A stretch of DNA of 64,000 nucleotides. It comes from Pseudomonas alcaligenes (GTDB taxonomy: Bacteria > Pseudomonadota > Gammaproteobacteria > Pseudomonadales > Pseudomonadaceae). Shown piece by piece: positions 36,188 through 45,002 of this stretch. Made by a program: the position numbers and the translations under genes. The stretch is taken from assembly GCF_014490745.1 (NCBI RefSeq), contig NZ_LZEU01000001.1, positions 3,747,501 to 3,811,500 on the forward strand. The letters run 5' to 3'. The notes beneath the pieces are model-generated. The model did no database searches and was not told the DNA's origin. It saw only the letters and a list, made by a program, of their open reading frames with translations. Position 1 is the stretch's first letter; the number at the start of each line of letters is the position of its first letter.

Positions 36188-37690
36188 TCAAGCCTGCGGG
36201 CGCATATGCGGGAACAGAATCACATCGCGGATCGATGGCGAGTTGGTCAGCAGCATGACCAGGCGGTCGATACCGATGCCTTCACCGGCGGTCGGCGGCA
36301 TGCCGTATTCCAGGGCGCGGACGAAGTCGGCGTCGTAGTGCATGGCCTCGTCGTCACCGGCGTCCTTGTCGGCCACCTGCTGCATGAAGCGCGCGGCCTG
36401 GTCTTCGGCATCGTTCAGCTCGGAGTAGGCGTTGGCGATCTCGCGGCCACCGATGAACAGCTCGAAGCGGTCGGTGACGCTCGGATCGTCGTCGCTGCGG
36501 CGAGCCAGCGGCGAGACTTCGAACGGGTAGCGGGTGATGAAGTGCGGCTGCTCCAGCTTGTGCTCGACCAGCTCCTCGAAAATCATCACCTGCAGCTTGC
36601 CCAGGCCTTCGAAGCCGAGCACCTTGGCGCCGGCCTTCTTGGCGATCTCGCGGGCCTTGTCGATGTCCTGCAGGTCGGCGGCAGTGATGTCCGGGTTGTA
36701 CTTGAGGATCGAGTCGAACACCGACAGGCGGGCGAACGGCTCACCGAAGTGGAACACCTTGTCGCCGTACGGCACGTCGGTGGTACCGAGCACCAGCTGG
36801 GCCAGCTCGCGGAACAGTTCCTCGGTCAGATCCATGTTGTCTTCGTAGTCGGCGTAGGCCTGGTAGAACTCGAGCATGGTGAACTCGGGGTTGTGCCGGG
36901 TCGAAACGCCTTCGTTACGGAAGTTGCGGTTGATCTCGAAGACCTTCTCGAAGCCACCGACCACCAGGCGCTTGAGGTACAGCTCCGGCGCGATACGCAG
37001 GAACATCTGCATGTCCAGGGCGTTGTGGTGGGTCTCGAACGGCTTGGCCGCGGCGCCGCCAGGAATGGTCTGCAGCATCGGCGTTTCGACTTCGAGGAAG
37101 TCGCGCTTCATCAGGAAGCTGCGGATGTGGGCGATCACCTGCGAACGCACGCGGAAGGTGTCGCGCACGTCTTCGTTGACGATCAGGTCGACGTAGCGCT
37201 GGCGATAGCGCTGCTCGGTGTCGGACAGGCCGTGGTGCTTGTCCGGCAGCGGGCGCAGCGACTTGGTCAGCAGGCGCACGTCGGTCATTTCCACGTACAG
37301 GTCGCCCTTGCCGGAACGGGCCAGGGTACCGACGGCGGAGATGATGTCGCCCATGTCCCAGGTTTTCACCGCGGCCAGGGTCTCTTCCGACAGGGTCTTG
37401 CGGTTGACGTAGACCTGGATGCGCCCGGTCATGTCCTGGATCACCATGAACGAGCCACGGTTGAGCATGATGCGCCCGGCAACCTTGACCGGAATGGCAG
37501 CGGCTTCCAGCTCTTCCTTGGTCTTCTCCGCGTACTGTTTCTGCAGGTCGGCGCAGTAGTTGTCGCGGCGGAAGTCGTTGGGGAAGGCATTACCCTGCTC
37601 ACGGATGGCAGCAAGCTTTTCCTTGCGCTGGGCAATCAGCTTGTTTTCTTCCTGTTGCAGGTCGTGCTGGTCGAGTTGTTGGTCGCTCAT
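36188..37690 (-). CDS. lysS: Lysyl-tRNA synthetase, class II
   Basis: 500 residues ([20 protein letters not shown]). It has an N-terminal OB-fold anticodon-binding domain ([24 protein letters not shown]) and a class II catalytic core: motif 1 in [15 protein letters not shown], motif 2 in [23 protein letters not shown], and motif 3 in [24 protein letters not shown]. It charges tRNA-Lys. An ATG two codons upstream (37696) has slightly better Shine-Dalgarno spacing (GGAAA), so the true start may be either. It follows prfB by 62 bp in one transcriptional direction, the order known from many gammaproteobacteria. Confidence 0.96.
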   Translation of the reverse strand: MSDQQLDQHDLQQEENKLIAQRKEKLAAIREQGNAFPNDFRRDNYCADLQKQYAEKTKEELEAAAIPVKVAGRIMLNRGSFMVIQDMTGRIQVYVNRKTLSEETLAAVKTWDMGDIISAVGTLARSGKGDLYVEMTDVRLLTKSLRPLPDKHHGLSDTEQRYRQRYVDLIVNEDVRDTFRVRSQVIAHIRSFLMKRDFLEVETPMLQTIPGGAAAKPFETHHNALDMQMFLRIAPELYLKRLVVGGFEKVFEINRNFRNEGVSTRHNPEFTMLEFYQAYADYEDNMDLTEELFRELAQLVLGTTDVPYGDKVFHFGEPFARLSVFDSILKYNPDITAADLQDIDKAREIAKKAGAKVLGFEGLGKLQVMIFEELVEHKLEQPHFITRYPFEVSPLARRSDDDPSVTDRFELFIGGREIANAYSELNDAEDQAARFMQQVADKDAGDDEAMHYDADFVRALEYGMPPTAGEGIGIDRLVMLLTNSPSIRDVILFPHMRPQA

Positions 37691-37752
37691 GGTCATCGGT
37701 TTCCGTCACGGGGTCGTCGCCGCCCTCCCCTGGAGGGCGGAATCGAAAGGTA

Positions 37753-38848
37753 TTACAGGCCTTGCTTGAGGCTGGCCTCGAGGTACTGATCGAGGTCGCC
37801 ATCGAGAACCTTCTGGCAGTCGCTACGCTCGACGCCGGTACGCAGATCCTTGATCCGCGAGTCATCGAGCACGTAGGAGCGGATCTGGTGGCCCCAGCCG
37901 ATATCCGACTTGGTCTCTTCCAGGGCCTGGGCCGCGGCGTTGCGCTTCATCATCTCCAGCTCGTACAACTTGGCCCGCAGCATCTTCATCGCGGTGTCCT
38001 TGTTGGCGTGCTGGGAACGTTCGTTCTGGCAGGCCACCACGGTGTTGGTCGGCACGTGGGTGATACGTACCGCCGAATCGGTGGTGTTGACGTGCTGACC
38101 ACCGGCACCGGAGGAGCGGTAGGTGTCGATGCGCAGGTCGGCCGGGTTGATCTCGATCTCGACCTTGTCGTCGATCTCGGGCGAAGCGAACACCGCCGAG
38201 AACGAGGTGTGGCGACGGGCGCCGGAGTCGAACGGGCTCTTGCGCACCAGGCGGTGCACGCCGATCTCGGTGCGCAGCCAGCCGAAGGCGTATTCGCCCT
38301 TGATATGCACGGTAGCACCCTTGATGCCGGCGACTTCGCCTTCGGACAGCTCGATGATGGTGGCGTCGAAGCCGCGCTTGTCGGCCCAGCGCAGGTACAT
38401 GCGCAGCAGGATGTTGGCCCAGTCCTGGGCCTCGGTGCCACCGGAGCCGGCCTGGATGTCCAGGTAGCAGTTGTTCGGATCCATCTCGCCGCTGAACATG
38501 CGGCGGAACTCCAGCTTCTCGAGGATCTCGCGCAGGCGCTCGACTTCGGCGGCGACGTCGTTCACCGCACCTTCGTCGTTCTCTTCCACGGCCATGTCGA
38601 GCAGGTCACGGGAGTCGGCCAGACCGTTCTTGAGGTCGTCAAGGGTCTCGACGATCTGCGCCAGGGTGGCGCGCTCGCGGCCGAGGTTCTGGGCGTACTC
38701 GGGCTTGTTCCAGACGTTGGGGTCTTCCAGCTCGCGGTTTACTTCGACCAGACGATCATGCTTGTGATCGTAGTCAAAGATACCCCCGAATAGACAGGGT
38801 GCGTTCGGACAGATCCTTGATGCTGTTGAGGATCGGGTTGATTTCCAT
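37753..38848 (-). CDS. prfB: Peptide chain release factor 2, made by programmed +1 frameshift
   Basis: RF2 is encoded in two frames: codons 1-24 from ATG 38848 to 38777, then a +1 shift to 38775-37753, giving 364 residues. The first part reads [18 protein letters not shown] and ends SIRGYL at an in-frame TGA (38776-38774); reading resumes as [20 protein letters not shown]2 recognises UGA and UAA stop codons. The stop-reading tripeptide SPF ([12 protein letters not shown]) and the catalytic GGQ ([11 protein letters not shown]) are both present. It lies just upstream of lysS. The frame change is the known autoregulatory device of prfB, not damage. Confidence 0.95.
38773..38788 (-). promoter_or_regulatory. 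prfB programmed +1 frameshift site
   Basis: On the minus strand the bases are CGG GGG TAT CTT TGA C. This is the classical RF2 signal: a Shine-Dalgarno-like GGGGG, a slippery CTT, then a weak TGA C stop. Low RF2 lets ribosomes shift +1 and finish the protein. It differs from E. coli only in having CGG instead of AGG for the first codon. Confidence 0.95.
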
Positions 38849-39043
38849 AAGGGCAGCACTCGCAGGCGAAAAGAGAGTCGCAACGGCGATGCGCGGCCCG
38901 GCAGGCCGGCCGTGACGGCCGCACACCGGACACGGCGGCAGGCCGTGACCTCGAAGGTTCTGAAAAGCCCGCGAGTATACCCGAGTCACGCCGCCCTGGC
39001 AGCCCGCCAACGCCCACGCGCCTCGCCGCCTGACCGGCGGGAC

Positions 39044-40039
39044 TCAGATTTTCAGGCTGAGTCGCGCGGCCAGGGCATGCTCACGGGCATCCTCGGCGTA
39101 CTGCCCGGCATAGCCCAGGCCCAGGCTGAGGTTGTCGTCCAGCACGTAATCGAGGCTCAGATCCAGGCGCAGGTTGTCACGCTCGAACTCGCGCCCCTCC
39201 AGCTGCAGGCGCTCGCCACTCGCCAGGTACTGCGCCTCGCCACGCATCTGCGGGTCGACGAAGGCGTGCCGCCCGGCCAGGCTGGCGCGCCCCACCAGCT
39301 TGCGCTGCGCCACCTGCCAGGAGGTGGCGGCACGCCAGCCGAGGGTCAGGTAGCTGCCGTCCTGGGTTTCGCCCTGCAGGCGCAGCGCCTGACTGCCGCC
39401 CTGCTCGCGCAGGTGATCGGCATCCAGCTGCACATAGGCCAGGCCGGCAAAGGGCTCCAGGCTGAAGTCACGAAAGTCCAGGGAATAGCCGGCCTCGCCG
39501 AACAGCTGGGCGCTGCCGGCGCGGCTGTCGGCATGCAGTGACTGAGCGGCGCTATGACGCTCGCTGCGCAGCTCGTGCCAGCTGTAGCTGGCGCCCAGCT
39601 TGAAGCCAAGCTGGTAGAAGCGCGTCGCCGCGTAGCCGCCCAGGTGATAGCTGTCGACGTCGCTGTCGCCGCCCTGCTCCGCCTGCAATTCGCTGCGCCC
39701 GGCACCGGCCAGCACTCCGGCCATCCACATGCCCTGCAGCGGCCGGTCGAAACCGATCAGCAGCCCGCCACTACGCCGTTCCAGGCGATCCGCGCCGCTG
39801 CCGCCATCCCAGGAACCATAGCCGCCATAGGCCCGCGCCCAGCTCTGCCATTGTCCGGGCTGCGCTGCGCGCTCGCGGAAGGCGAAACGAATCTGCTGCA
39901 GGCGATCCAGCGCCGCCTCGCGCGGCAGGCGGCTGTCTTCCAGCAGCAGGCTGCGCTGCTCGAGCAGCGGTGCGAGCGACTGCGCGCACGCCGCCATCGG
40001 CAGCAGGCCGGCAAGGCACAACATGGCAAAACCCTTCAT
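39044..40039 (-). CDS. Orphan autotransporter beta-barrel domain protein
   Basis: 331 residues. A signal peptide (MLCLAGLLPMAACAQS) is followed by a short helix-forming stretch (LAPLLEQRSLLLEDSRLPRE) and then about 260 residues of an autotransporter translocator barrel: SWARAYGGYGSWDGGSG, GLLIGFDRPLQGMWMAGVLAGAG, SYHLGGYAATRFYQLGFKLG and EPFAGLAYVQLD. There is no passenger domain. The last residues are AARLSLKI, ending in isoleucine where most outer membrane barrels end in aromatic residues. It probably forms an outer-membrane barrel on its own; role unknown. It lies downstream of a TerB-like gene (55 bp gap). Confidence 0.82.
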   Translation of the reverse strand: MKGFAMLCLAGLLPMAACAQSLAPLLEQRSLLLEDSRLPREAALDRLQQIRFAFRERAAQPGQWQSWARAYGGYGSWDGGSGADRLERRSGGLLIGFDRPLQGMWMAGVLAGAGRSELQAEQGGDSDVDSYHLGGYAATRFYQLGFKLGASYSWHELRSERHSAAQSLHADSRAGSAQLFGEAGYSLDFRDFSLEPFAGLAYVQLDADHLREQGGSQALRLQGETQDGSYLTLGWRAATSWQVAQRKLVGRASLAGRHAFVDPQMRGEAQYLASGERLQLEGREFERDNLRLDLSLDYVLDDNLSLGLGYAGQYAEDAREHALAARLSLKI

Positions 40040-40094
40040 CGCACGGCTCCCTGACAGTCCTGCGCAGTCTAGCGCCTGGATCCGCCGGCAGTCG

Positions 40095-40829
40095 TCAGGC
40101 CTTGGCCAGCTCCTGGCGCACCTGGGCTTCCAGCTCGGCCTTGAGCGCCGGTTCGAGCTTGAGCTGGCGGGCCAGCTCTTCCAGGTAGGCGCGCTCCATG
40201 AAGTGCTCTTCGTCGACCATCAGCACGCTGGCGATATACATCTCCGCGGCCATTTCCGGGGTGCTGGCGGCACGCGCCACTTCAGCCGGATCGAGTGGTT
40301 TGTTCAGCTCGCCTTGCAGCCACTGCGCCAGTTGCGGATCGCCGGCCAGCTTGCCGAGCTGTTCGTCGAGCAGTTGCCGCTCGCGCTCGTCGACATGACC
40401 ATCGGCCTTGGCCGCCGCTACCAGCGCGCGCAGGATCGCCTGGCTGTGCTGCTCGGCCTGCGGCGCGGGCAGGCGATCGACCGTTTGCGGCGGCAGCGCC
40501 TGGGTGGTGCCGGCCTGCTGCGAAGCCTGCCAGTTGCCGTAGGCCTTGTAGGCGATCACCCCGAGCGCAGCCAGACCGCCGTAGGTGATCACCTGGCTGC
40601 CGACCTTGCGCGCACTCTTGTTGCCCAGCAGCAGGCCCAGTGCACCAGCGGCCAGCGCGCCGCCACCGGCGCCCTTGAGCAGGGTGCCGAGGTCGCCACC
40701 GCCCTTGCCGCCACCGGTGACGCTGCCAAGCAAGCCACCCAGGCCGCCAGACGAGGCAGAGCCGGACTTCTGCTGCAGCAGATCCTGGCCGGATTTGAGC
40801 AGTTGATCGAGCAGGCCGCGGGTATTCAT
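40095..40829 (-). CDS. DUF533/TerB-like inner membrane protein (YebE type)
   Basis: 244 residues. The start MNTRGLLDQLLKSGQDLLQQ is followed by a glycine-rich linker (SGGLGGLLGSVTGGGKGGGD). Then come one or two hydrophobic segments (GGGALAAGALGLLLG and YGGLAALGVIAYKAY), and a C-terminal TerB-like helical domain (ILRALVAAAKADGHVDERE with the acidic DGHVDE motif, and MYIASVLMVDEEHFMERAYLEELARQL). This matches DUF533/YebE, an inner membrane family induced by envelope stress in E. coli. GGAGGACAACGCC precedes ATG 40829. Divergent from the LysR gene across 234 bp, where I see A/T-rich promoter-like sequence but no defined site. Confidence 0.87.
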   Translation of the reverse strand: MNTRGLLDQLLKSGQDLLQQKSGSASSGGLGGLLGSVTGGGKGGGDLGTLLKGAGGGALAAGALGLLLGNKSARKVGSQVITYGGLAALGVIAYKAYGNWQASQQAGTTQALPPQTVDRLPAPQAEQHSQAILRALVAAAKADGHVDERERQLLDEQLGKLAGDPQLAQWLQGELNKPLDPAEVARAASTPEMAAEMYIASVLMVDEEHFMERAYLEELARQLKLEPALKAELEAQVRQELAKA

Positions 40830-41063
40830 GGCGTTGTCCTCCAAGCTGAAAAGGGTTCCCTGTGAGGCCCCGATTCTAGCCACGGACAAGCACAGCCCAG
40901 GCCGGGCAGATGCTTCGAGATATTGCTGGGGCACGAGAATTGCGTCTGGCCAGAGCCTGGCAGGCACAACAACCCCTAAACATTCGCAAAAAAAGAAAGA
41001 ACCTAACTGCATTCGACAAACCATAATGCCAAGTACCCGCCCTCCGTCGCGAGCCACCGTCGC

Positions 41064-41975
41064 ATGATGACCCTGCGCCAGATCCGCCACTTCATCGCCG
41101 TCGCCGAGACCGGCTCGATTTCCGCTGCCGCCCAGGCGGTGTTCATTTCCCAGTCGACCCTGACCCTGGCCATCCAGCAGCTGGAGGAGGAAATCGGCGT
41201 CAGCCTGTTCAACCGCCACGCCAAGGGCATGAGCCTGACCCACCAGGGCCACCAGTTCCTGCGCCAGGCGCACCTGATCCTGGCCACCGTGGACAACGCC
41301 AAGCGCAGCCTGCAGCAGAGCACCGACCAGGTCGCCGGCAGCCTGACCATAGGCGTGACCAGCCTGGTTGCCGGTTACTACCTGGCCGACCTGATCACCC
41401 GCTTCCAGCGCGCCTACCCCAACGTGCAAACCCGCGTGGTCGAGGACGAGCGCCCCTATATCGAGCACCTGCTGGTCAGCGGCGAGATCGATGTCGGCGT
41501 GCTGATCCTGTCCAACCTGGAAGACCGCCATGCCCTGCAGACCGAGGTGCTGACCCACTCGCCGCACCGTCTGTGGCTGCCTGCCCGCCACCCACTGCTG
41601 GAGCGCGACAGCATCAGCCTGGCCGATGTGGCCAAGGAGCCGCTGATCCAGCTCAACGCCGACGAGATGGGCCTGCACACCCAGCGCATCTGGAGCCGTG
41701 CCGGCCTGACCCCGCGAGTGACCCTGCGCACCGCCTCGGTGGAAGCGGTGCGCAGCCTGGTAGCGGCAGGCCTCGGCCTGTCGGTGCAACCGGACATGAC
41801 CTACCGGCCCTGGTCGCTGGAAGGCGACATCATCGAGGCTCTGCCGCTGGCCGACCTGAGCGAGCCCCTGGATGTCGGCCTGGCCTGGCGCCGAGGCACG
41901 GCGCGGCCTGCGCTGGTCGATCCGTTCCTCACCGTGGCGCGCGAACAGCCGCATAACCGTAAGGTTTCGATTTAA
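41064..41975 (+). CDS. LysR-family transcriptional regulator of the patD/ydc-type cluster
   Basis: 303 residues with an N-terminal winged HTH (LRQIRHFIAVAETGSISAAAQAVFISQSTLTLAIQQLEEEIG, read in pieces) and a C-terminal periplasmic-binding-like effector domain (GSLTIGVTSLVAGYYLADLI). It is the first gene of a plus-strand series that continues with an aldehyde dehydrogenase after 134 bp and an ABC importer, so it is the likely local regulator. A palindrome fitting the LysR T-N11-A rule overlaps its own stop codon (41966-41980). Effector unknown; an amine or its aldehyde is a guess from the neighbours. Confidence 0.88.
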   Translation: MMTLRQIRHFIAVAETGSISAAAQAVFISQSTLTLAIQQLEEEIGVSLFNRHAKGMSLTHQGHQFLRQAHLILATVDNAKRSLQQSTDQVAGSLTIGVTSLVAGYYLADLITRFQRAYPNVQTRVVEDERPYIEHLLVSGEIDVGVLILSNLEDRHALQTEVLTHSPHRLWLPARHPLLERDSISLADVAKEPLIQLNADEMGLHTQRIWSRAGLTPRVTLRTASVEAVRSLVAAGLGLSVQPDMTYRPWSLEGDIIEALPLADLSEPLDVGLAWRRGTARPALVDPFLTVAREQPHNRKVSI

Positions 41976-41980
41976 TCGAA
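41966..41980. promoter_or_regulatory. Candidate LysR-type operator upstream of the first patD-like gene
   Basis: TTCGATT-T-AATCGAA is a perfect 7-bp-arm palindrome containing T-N11-A, the LysR half-site pattern. It lies 130 bp upstream of the dehydrogenase start and overlaps the LysR stop codon. It is a candidate only. Confidence 0.4.
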
Positions 41981-42109
41981 CGCTACTTTCAATATTTAGA
42001 ATTTGTCGACCTCTGTGTCGGGCCCTAGTCTCAGTTCCTTATGGATGCAGGGGTTCCGCGCAGCACCGGAGCCGCCATGCAGGTAGAAACAAAAAGAAGA
42101 AGCCCGAAG

Positions 42110-43564
42110 ATGTCCGAACCCACCCTGTACAGCGCATTGCTGATCGACGGCCAGCTGGTCGGCGGGGAAGGTCTGGTCGAGGCCATCATCAACCCGGCCA
42201 GCGGCGAAGTGCTCACCTCCATCGCCGAGGCCTCGCTGGAACAGCTGGAAGCCGCCGTCCAGGCCGCCCACCGCGCCTTCCCCGGCTGGTCGCGCACCAC
42301 CCCGGCGCAACGCGCCACGGCGCTGCTGGCCATCGCCGACGCCATCGAACACAACGCCGAGCAACTGGCCCGCCTGGAAGCCCTGAACTGCGGCAAGCCG
42401 CTGCACCTGGCGCGCCAGGACGACATCCCCGCCACCGCCGACGTATTCCGCTTCTTCGCCGGCGCCGTGCGCTGCCAGCAGGGCCAGCTGGCCGGCGAAT
42501 ACGTGCCCGGCCACACCAGCATGGTGCGCCGCGACCCGGTCGGTGTGGTTGCCTCCATCGCGCCGTGGAACTACCCGCTGATGATGGCCGCATGGAAGAT
42601 CGCCCCGGCCCTGGCCGCCGGCAATACCCTGGTCTTCAAGCCCTCGGAACACACCCCGCTGTCGATCCTGGCCCTGGCACCCGCTCTGCGCGACATCCTG
42701 CCGGCCGGCGTGCTGAACATCGTCTGTGGCGGCGGCGAAGGCGTCGGCAGCCAGCTGGTCGGCCACCCGCGGGTGCGCATGGTGTCGCTGACCGGCGATA
42801 TCGTCACCGGCCAGAAGATCCTGCAGAGCGCCGCCAAAACCCTCAAGCGCACCCACTTGGAACTGGGCGGCAAGGCGCCGGTGATCGTCTGCAACGATGC
42901 CGATCTCGACGCCGTGATCCAGGGCATCCGCACCCATGGCTACTACAACGCCGGCCAGGACTGCACCGCCGCCTGTCGCATCTACGCCCAGGCCGGCATC
43001 CACGACCGCCTGGTGAGTGAGCTGGGCGACGCTGTGGCCAGCCTGCGCTTCGCCCGCAAGAAGGACAGCGACAACGAGATCGGCCCGCTGATCAGCGCCC
43101 GCCAGCGCGACCGCGTAGCCAGCTTCGTCGAGCGCGCCCTCGGCCAGCCGCATATCGAACGGGTCACCGGTGCCGCCGTGCATTCCGGGGCCGGCTTCTA
43201 TTACCAGCCGACCCTGCTGGCCGGCTGCAAGCAGAGCGACGAGATCGTCCAGCGCGAAGTGTTCGGCCCGGTGGTCACCGTTACCCGGTTCGACCAGCTG
43301 AGCCAGGCCGTGGACTGGGCCAACGACTCCGAGTACGGCCTGGCCAGCTCGGTATGGACGCAGAACCTGGACAAGGCCATGCAGGTCGCCGGGCGCCTGC
43401 AGTACGGCTGCACCTGGATCAACACCCATTTCATGCTGGCCAGCGAGATGCCCCACGGCGGGCTGAAGCGCTCCGGCTACGGCAAGGATCTATCCAGCGA
43501 CTCGCTGCAGGATTACAGCGTGGTGCGCCACATCATGGCACGCCACGGACAACAACTAGACTGA
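42110..43564 (+). CDS. Gamma-aminobutyraldehyde dehydrogenase-like (PatD paralogue 1)
   Basis: 484 residues of the NAD-dependent aldehyde dehydrogenase family, closest in features to PatD/YdcW, which oxidises 4-aminobutanal (from putrescine) to 4-aminobutyrate. Signatures are the NAD site [34 protein letters not shown], the glutamate in [11 protein letters not shown] and the catalytic cysteine in [16 protein letters not shown] 42110 (MSEPTLYSALLIDGQ) was preferred over the frame start at 42041. It lies first after the LysR gene, upstream of the binding-protein gene. A second PatD-like gene is at 47918. Exact substrate is inferred. Confidence 0.85.
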   Translation: MSEPTLYSALLIDGQLVGGEGLVEAIINPASGEVLTSIAEASLEQLEAAVQAAHRAFPGWSRTTPAQRATALLAIADAIEHNAEQLARLEALNCGKPLHLARQDDIPATADVFRFFAGAVRCQQGQLAGEYVPGHTSMVRRDPVGVVASIAPWNYPLMMAAWKIAPALAAGNTLVFKPSEHTPLSILALAPALRDILPAGVLNIVCGGGEGVGSQLVGHPRVRMVSLTGDIVTGQKILQSAAKTLKRTHLELGGKAPVIVCNDADLDAVIQGIRTHGYYNAGQDCTAACRIYAQAGIHDRLVSELGDAVASLRFARKKDSDNEIGPLISARQRDRVASFVERALGQPHIERVTGAAVHSGAGFYYQPTLLAGCKQSDEIVQREVFGPVVTVTRFDQLSQAVDWANDSEYGLASSVWTQNLDKAMQVAGRLQYGCTWINTHFMLASEMPHGGLKRSGYGKDLSSDSLQDYSVVRHIMARHGQQLD

Positions 43565-43641
43565 ACAGATTCACCCGTTCGGCAGCGGTATCGCCGACAT
43601 TTTGCTGCCCCAATAACAGTCCACAAGAAGAGGGAATCCCG

Positions 43642-44793
43642 ATGTCCGCGCACAAAACAGCAGTGCTCAGTGCACTGGCCACCGCTCTGCTCGCCTCTGG
43701 CGCCGCACAGGCCGCCGAACCGCTCAAGGCACTCGGCACCGCCGAAGGCCAGCTCGACATCATCGCCTGGCCCGGCTACATCGAACGCGGCGAAACCGAC
43801 AAGAACTACGACTGGGTGACCAAGTTCGAACAGGACAGCGGTTGCAAGGTCAACGTCAAGACCGCCGCCACCTCCGACGAGATGGTCAGCCTGATGGCCA
43901 AGGGCGGCTACGACCTGGTCACCGCCTCGGGTGACGCCTCCTTGCGCCTGGTCGCCGGCAAGCGCGTACAGCCGATCAACATCGCCCTGATCCCCAACTG
44001 GAAAAACGTCGACGACCGCCTCAAGGATGCCGCCTGGCACACCGTCGGCGGCCAGCACTACGGCACGCCCTACCAGTGGGGCCCGAACGTGCTGATGTAC
44101 AACACCAACACCTTCAAGGAAGCCCCGACCAGTTGGTCGGTGGTGTTCAAGGAGCAGAACCTGCCCGATGGCAAGAGCAACAAGGGCCGCGTGCAGGCCT
44201 ATGACGGCCCGATCTACATCGCCGACGCCGCCCTGTACCTGAAGTCGACCAAGCCGGAACTGGGCATCCAGGATCCCTACCTGCTGACCGAGGAACAGTA
44301 CGCCGCCGTACTGGAACTGCTGCGCGCCCAGCAGCCGCTGATCCACCGTTACTGGCACGACGCGACCGTGCAGATGAGTGACTTCAAGAACGAAGGCGTG
44401 ATGGCTTCCGGCTCCTGGCCGTACCAGGTCAACGCCCTGCAGCTGGAGAAACAGCCGATCGCCTCCACCGTACCGGTCGAAGGCGCCACCGGCTGGGCCG
44501 ACACCACCATGCTGCATGCCGACGCCAAGCACCCGACCTGCGCCTACAAGTGGATGGACTGGTCGCTGCAAGCCAAGGTGCAGGGCGACGTAGCCTCCTG
44601 GTTCGGCTCGCTGCCAGCGGTACCGGCCGCCTGCCAGGGCAACGAACTGCTCGGTGCCGAAGGCTGCAAGACCAACGGCTTCGACAACTTCGCCAAGATC
44701 GCCTTCTGGAAAACCCCGCAGGCCGAGGGTGGCAAGTACGTGCCCTACAGCCGCTGGACCCAGGACTACATCGCCATCATGGGCGGTCGTTAA
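43642..44793 (+). CDS. YdcS-type polyamine ABC transporter substrate-binding protein
   Basis: 383 residues (YdcS of E. coli is 381). A signal peptide (VLSALATALLASGAAQAAE) precedes a type II periplasmic binding fold: GQLDIIAWPGYIERGETDKNYDW, MVSLMAKGGYDLVTASGDAS, YGTPYQWGPNVLMYNT and GWADTTMLHADAKHP. The IIAWPGYIE and the GPNVLMYN stretches are shared with polyamine-type binding proteins. AGAGGGAATCCCG precedes ATG 43642. With the genes at 45003, 46033 and 46967 it makes a complete importer. A hairpin repeat follows the stop immediately and may protect this more abundant mRNA segment. Confidence 0.87.
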   Translation: MSAHKTAVLSALATALLASGAAQAAEPLKALGTAEGQLDIIAWPGYIERGETDKNYDWVTKFEQDSGCKVNVKTAATSDEMVSLMAKGGYDLVTASGDASLRLVAGKRVQPINIALIPNWKNVDDRLKDAAWHTVGGQHYGTPYQWGPNVLMYNTNTFKEAPTSWSVVFKEQNLPDGKSNKGRVQAYDGPIYIADAALYLKSTKPELGIQDPYLLTEEQYAAVLELLRAQQPLIHRYWHDATVQMSDFKNEGVMASGSWPYQVNALQLEKQPIASTVPVEGATGWADTTMLHADAKHPTCAYKWMDWSLQAKVQGDVASWFGSLPAVPAACQGNELLGAEGCKTNGFDNFAKIAFWKTPQAEGGKYVPYSRWTQDYIAIMGGR

Positions 44794-44794
44794 G

Positions 44795-44885
44795 CCTCCC
44801 CTCTCCACCGGGAGAGGGGTCGGGGGTGAGGGCCATGTCCGGCAACTCGCCCCCTCACCCCAACCCTCTCCCAGCGGGAGAGGGA
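44795..44885. repeat. CCCTCTCCC-type hairpin repeat, copy 1
   Basis: Two small hairpins (CCCCTCTCC-ACC-GGGAGAGGGG and CCCTCTCCC-AGC-GGGAGAGGG) enclose GGGGGTGAGGG and its complement CCCTCACCCC, so the whole 91 bp can fold into a long hairpin. It lies between the binding-protein and ATPase genes. Confidence 0.8.
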
Positions 44886-45002
44886 GTAGCCCGAGTCTTC
44901 CGTTTCACCGTTGTACATCCACCACCGACTCTCCCGTCTTGTGTCGGCAAACCCAACCCGGGTGAGGCGGTGGTGGATGGCTTATATCCTGGAGCGTTTG
45001 CT

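Noticed and set aside
38774..38848. prfB as a frameshifted pseudogene
   Set aside because: The stop and shift are the programmed RF2 frameshift signal; both parts of the protein are intact, including SPF and GGQ.
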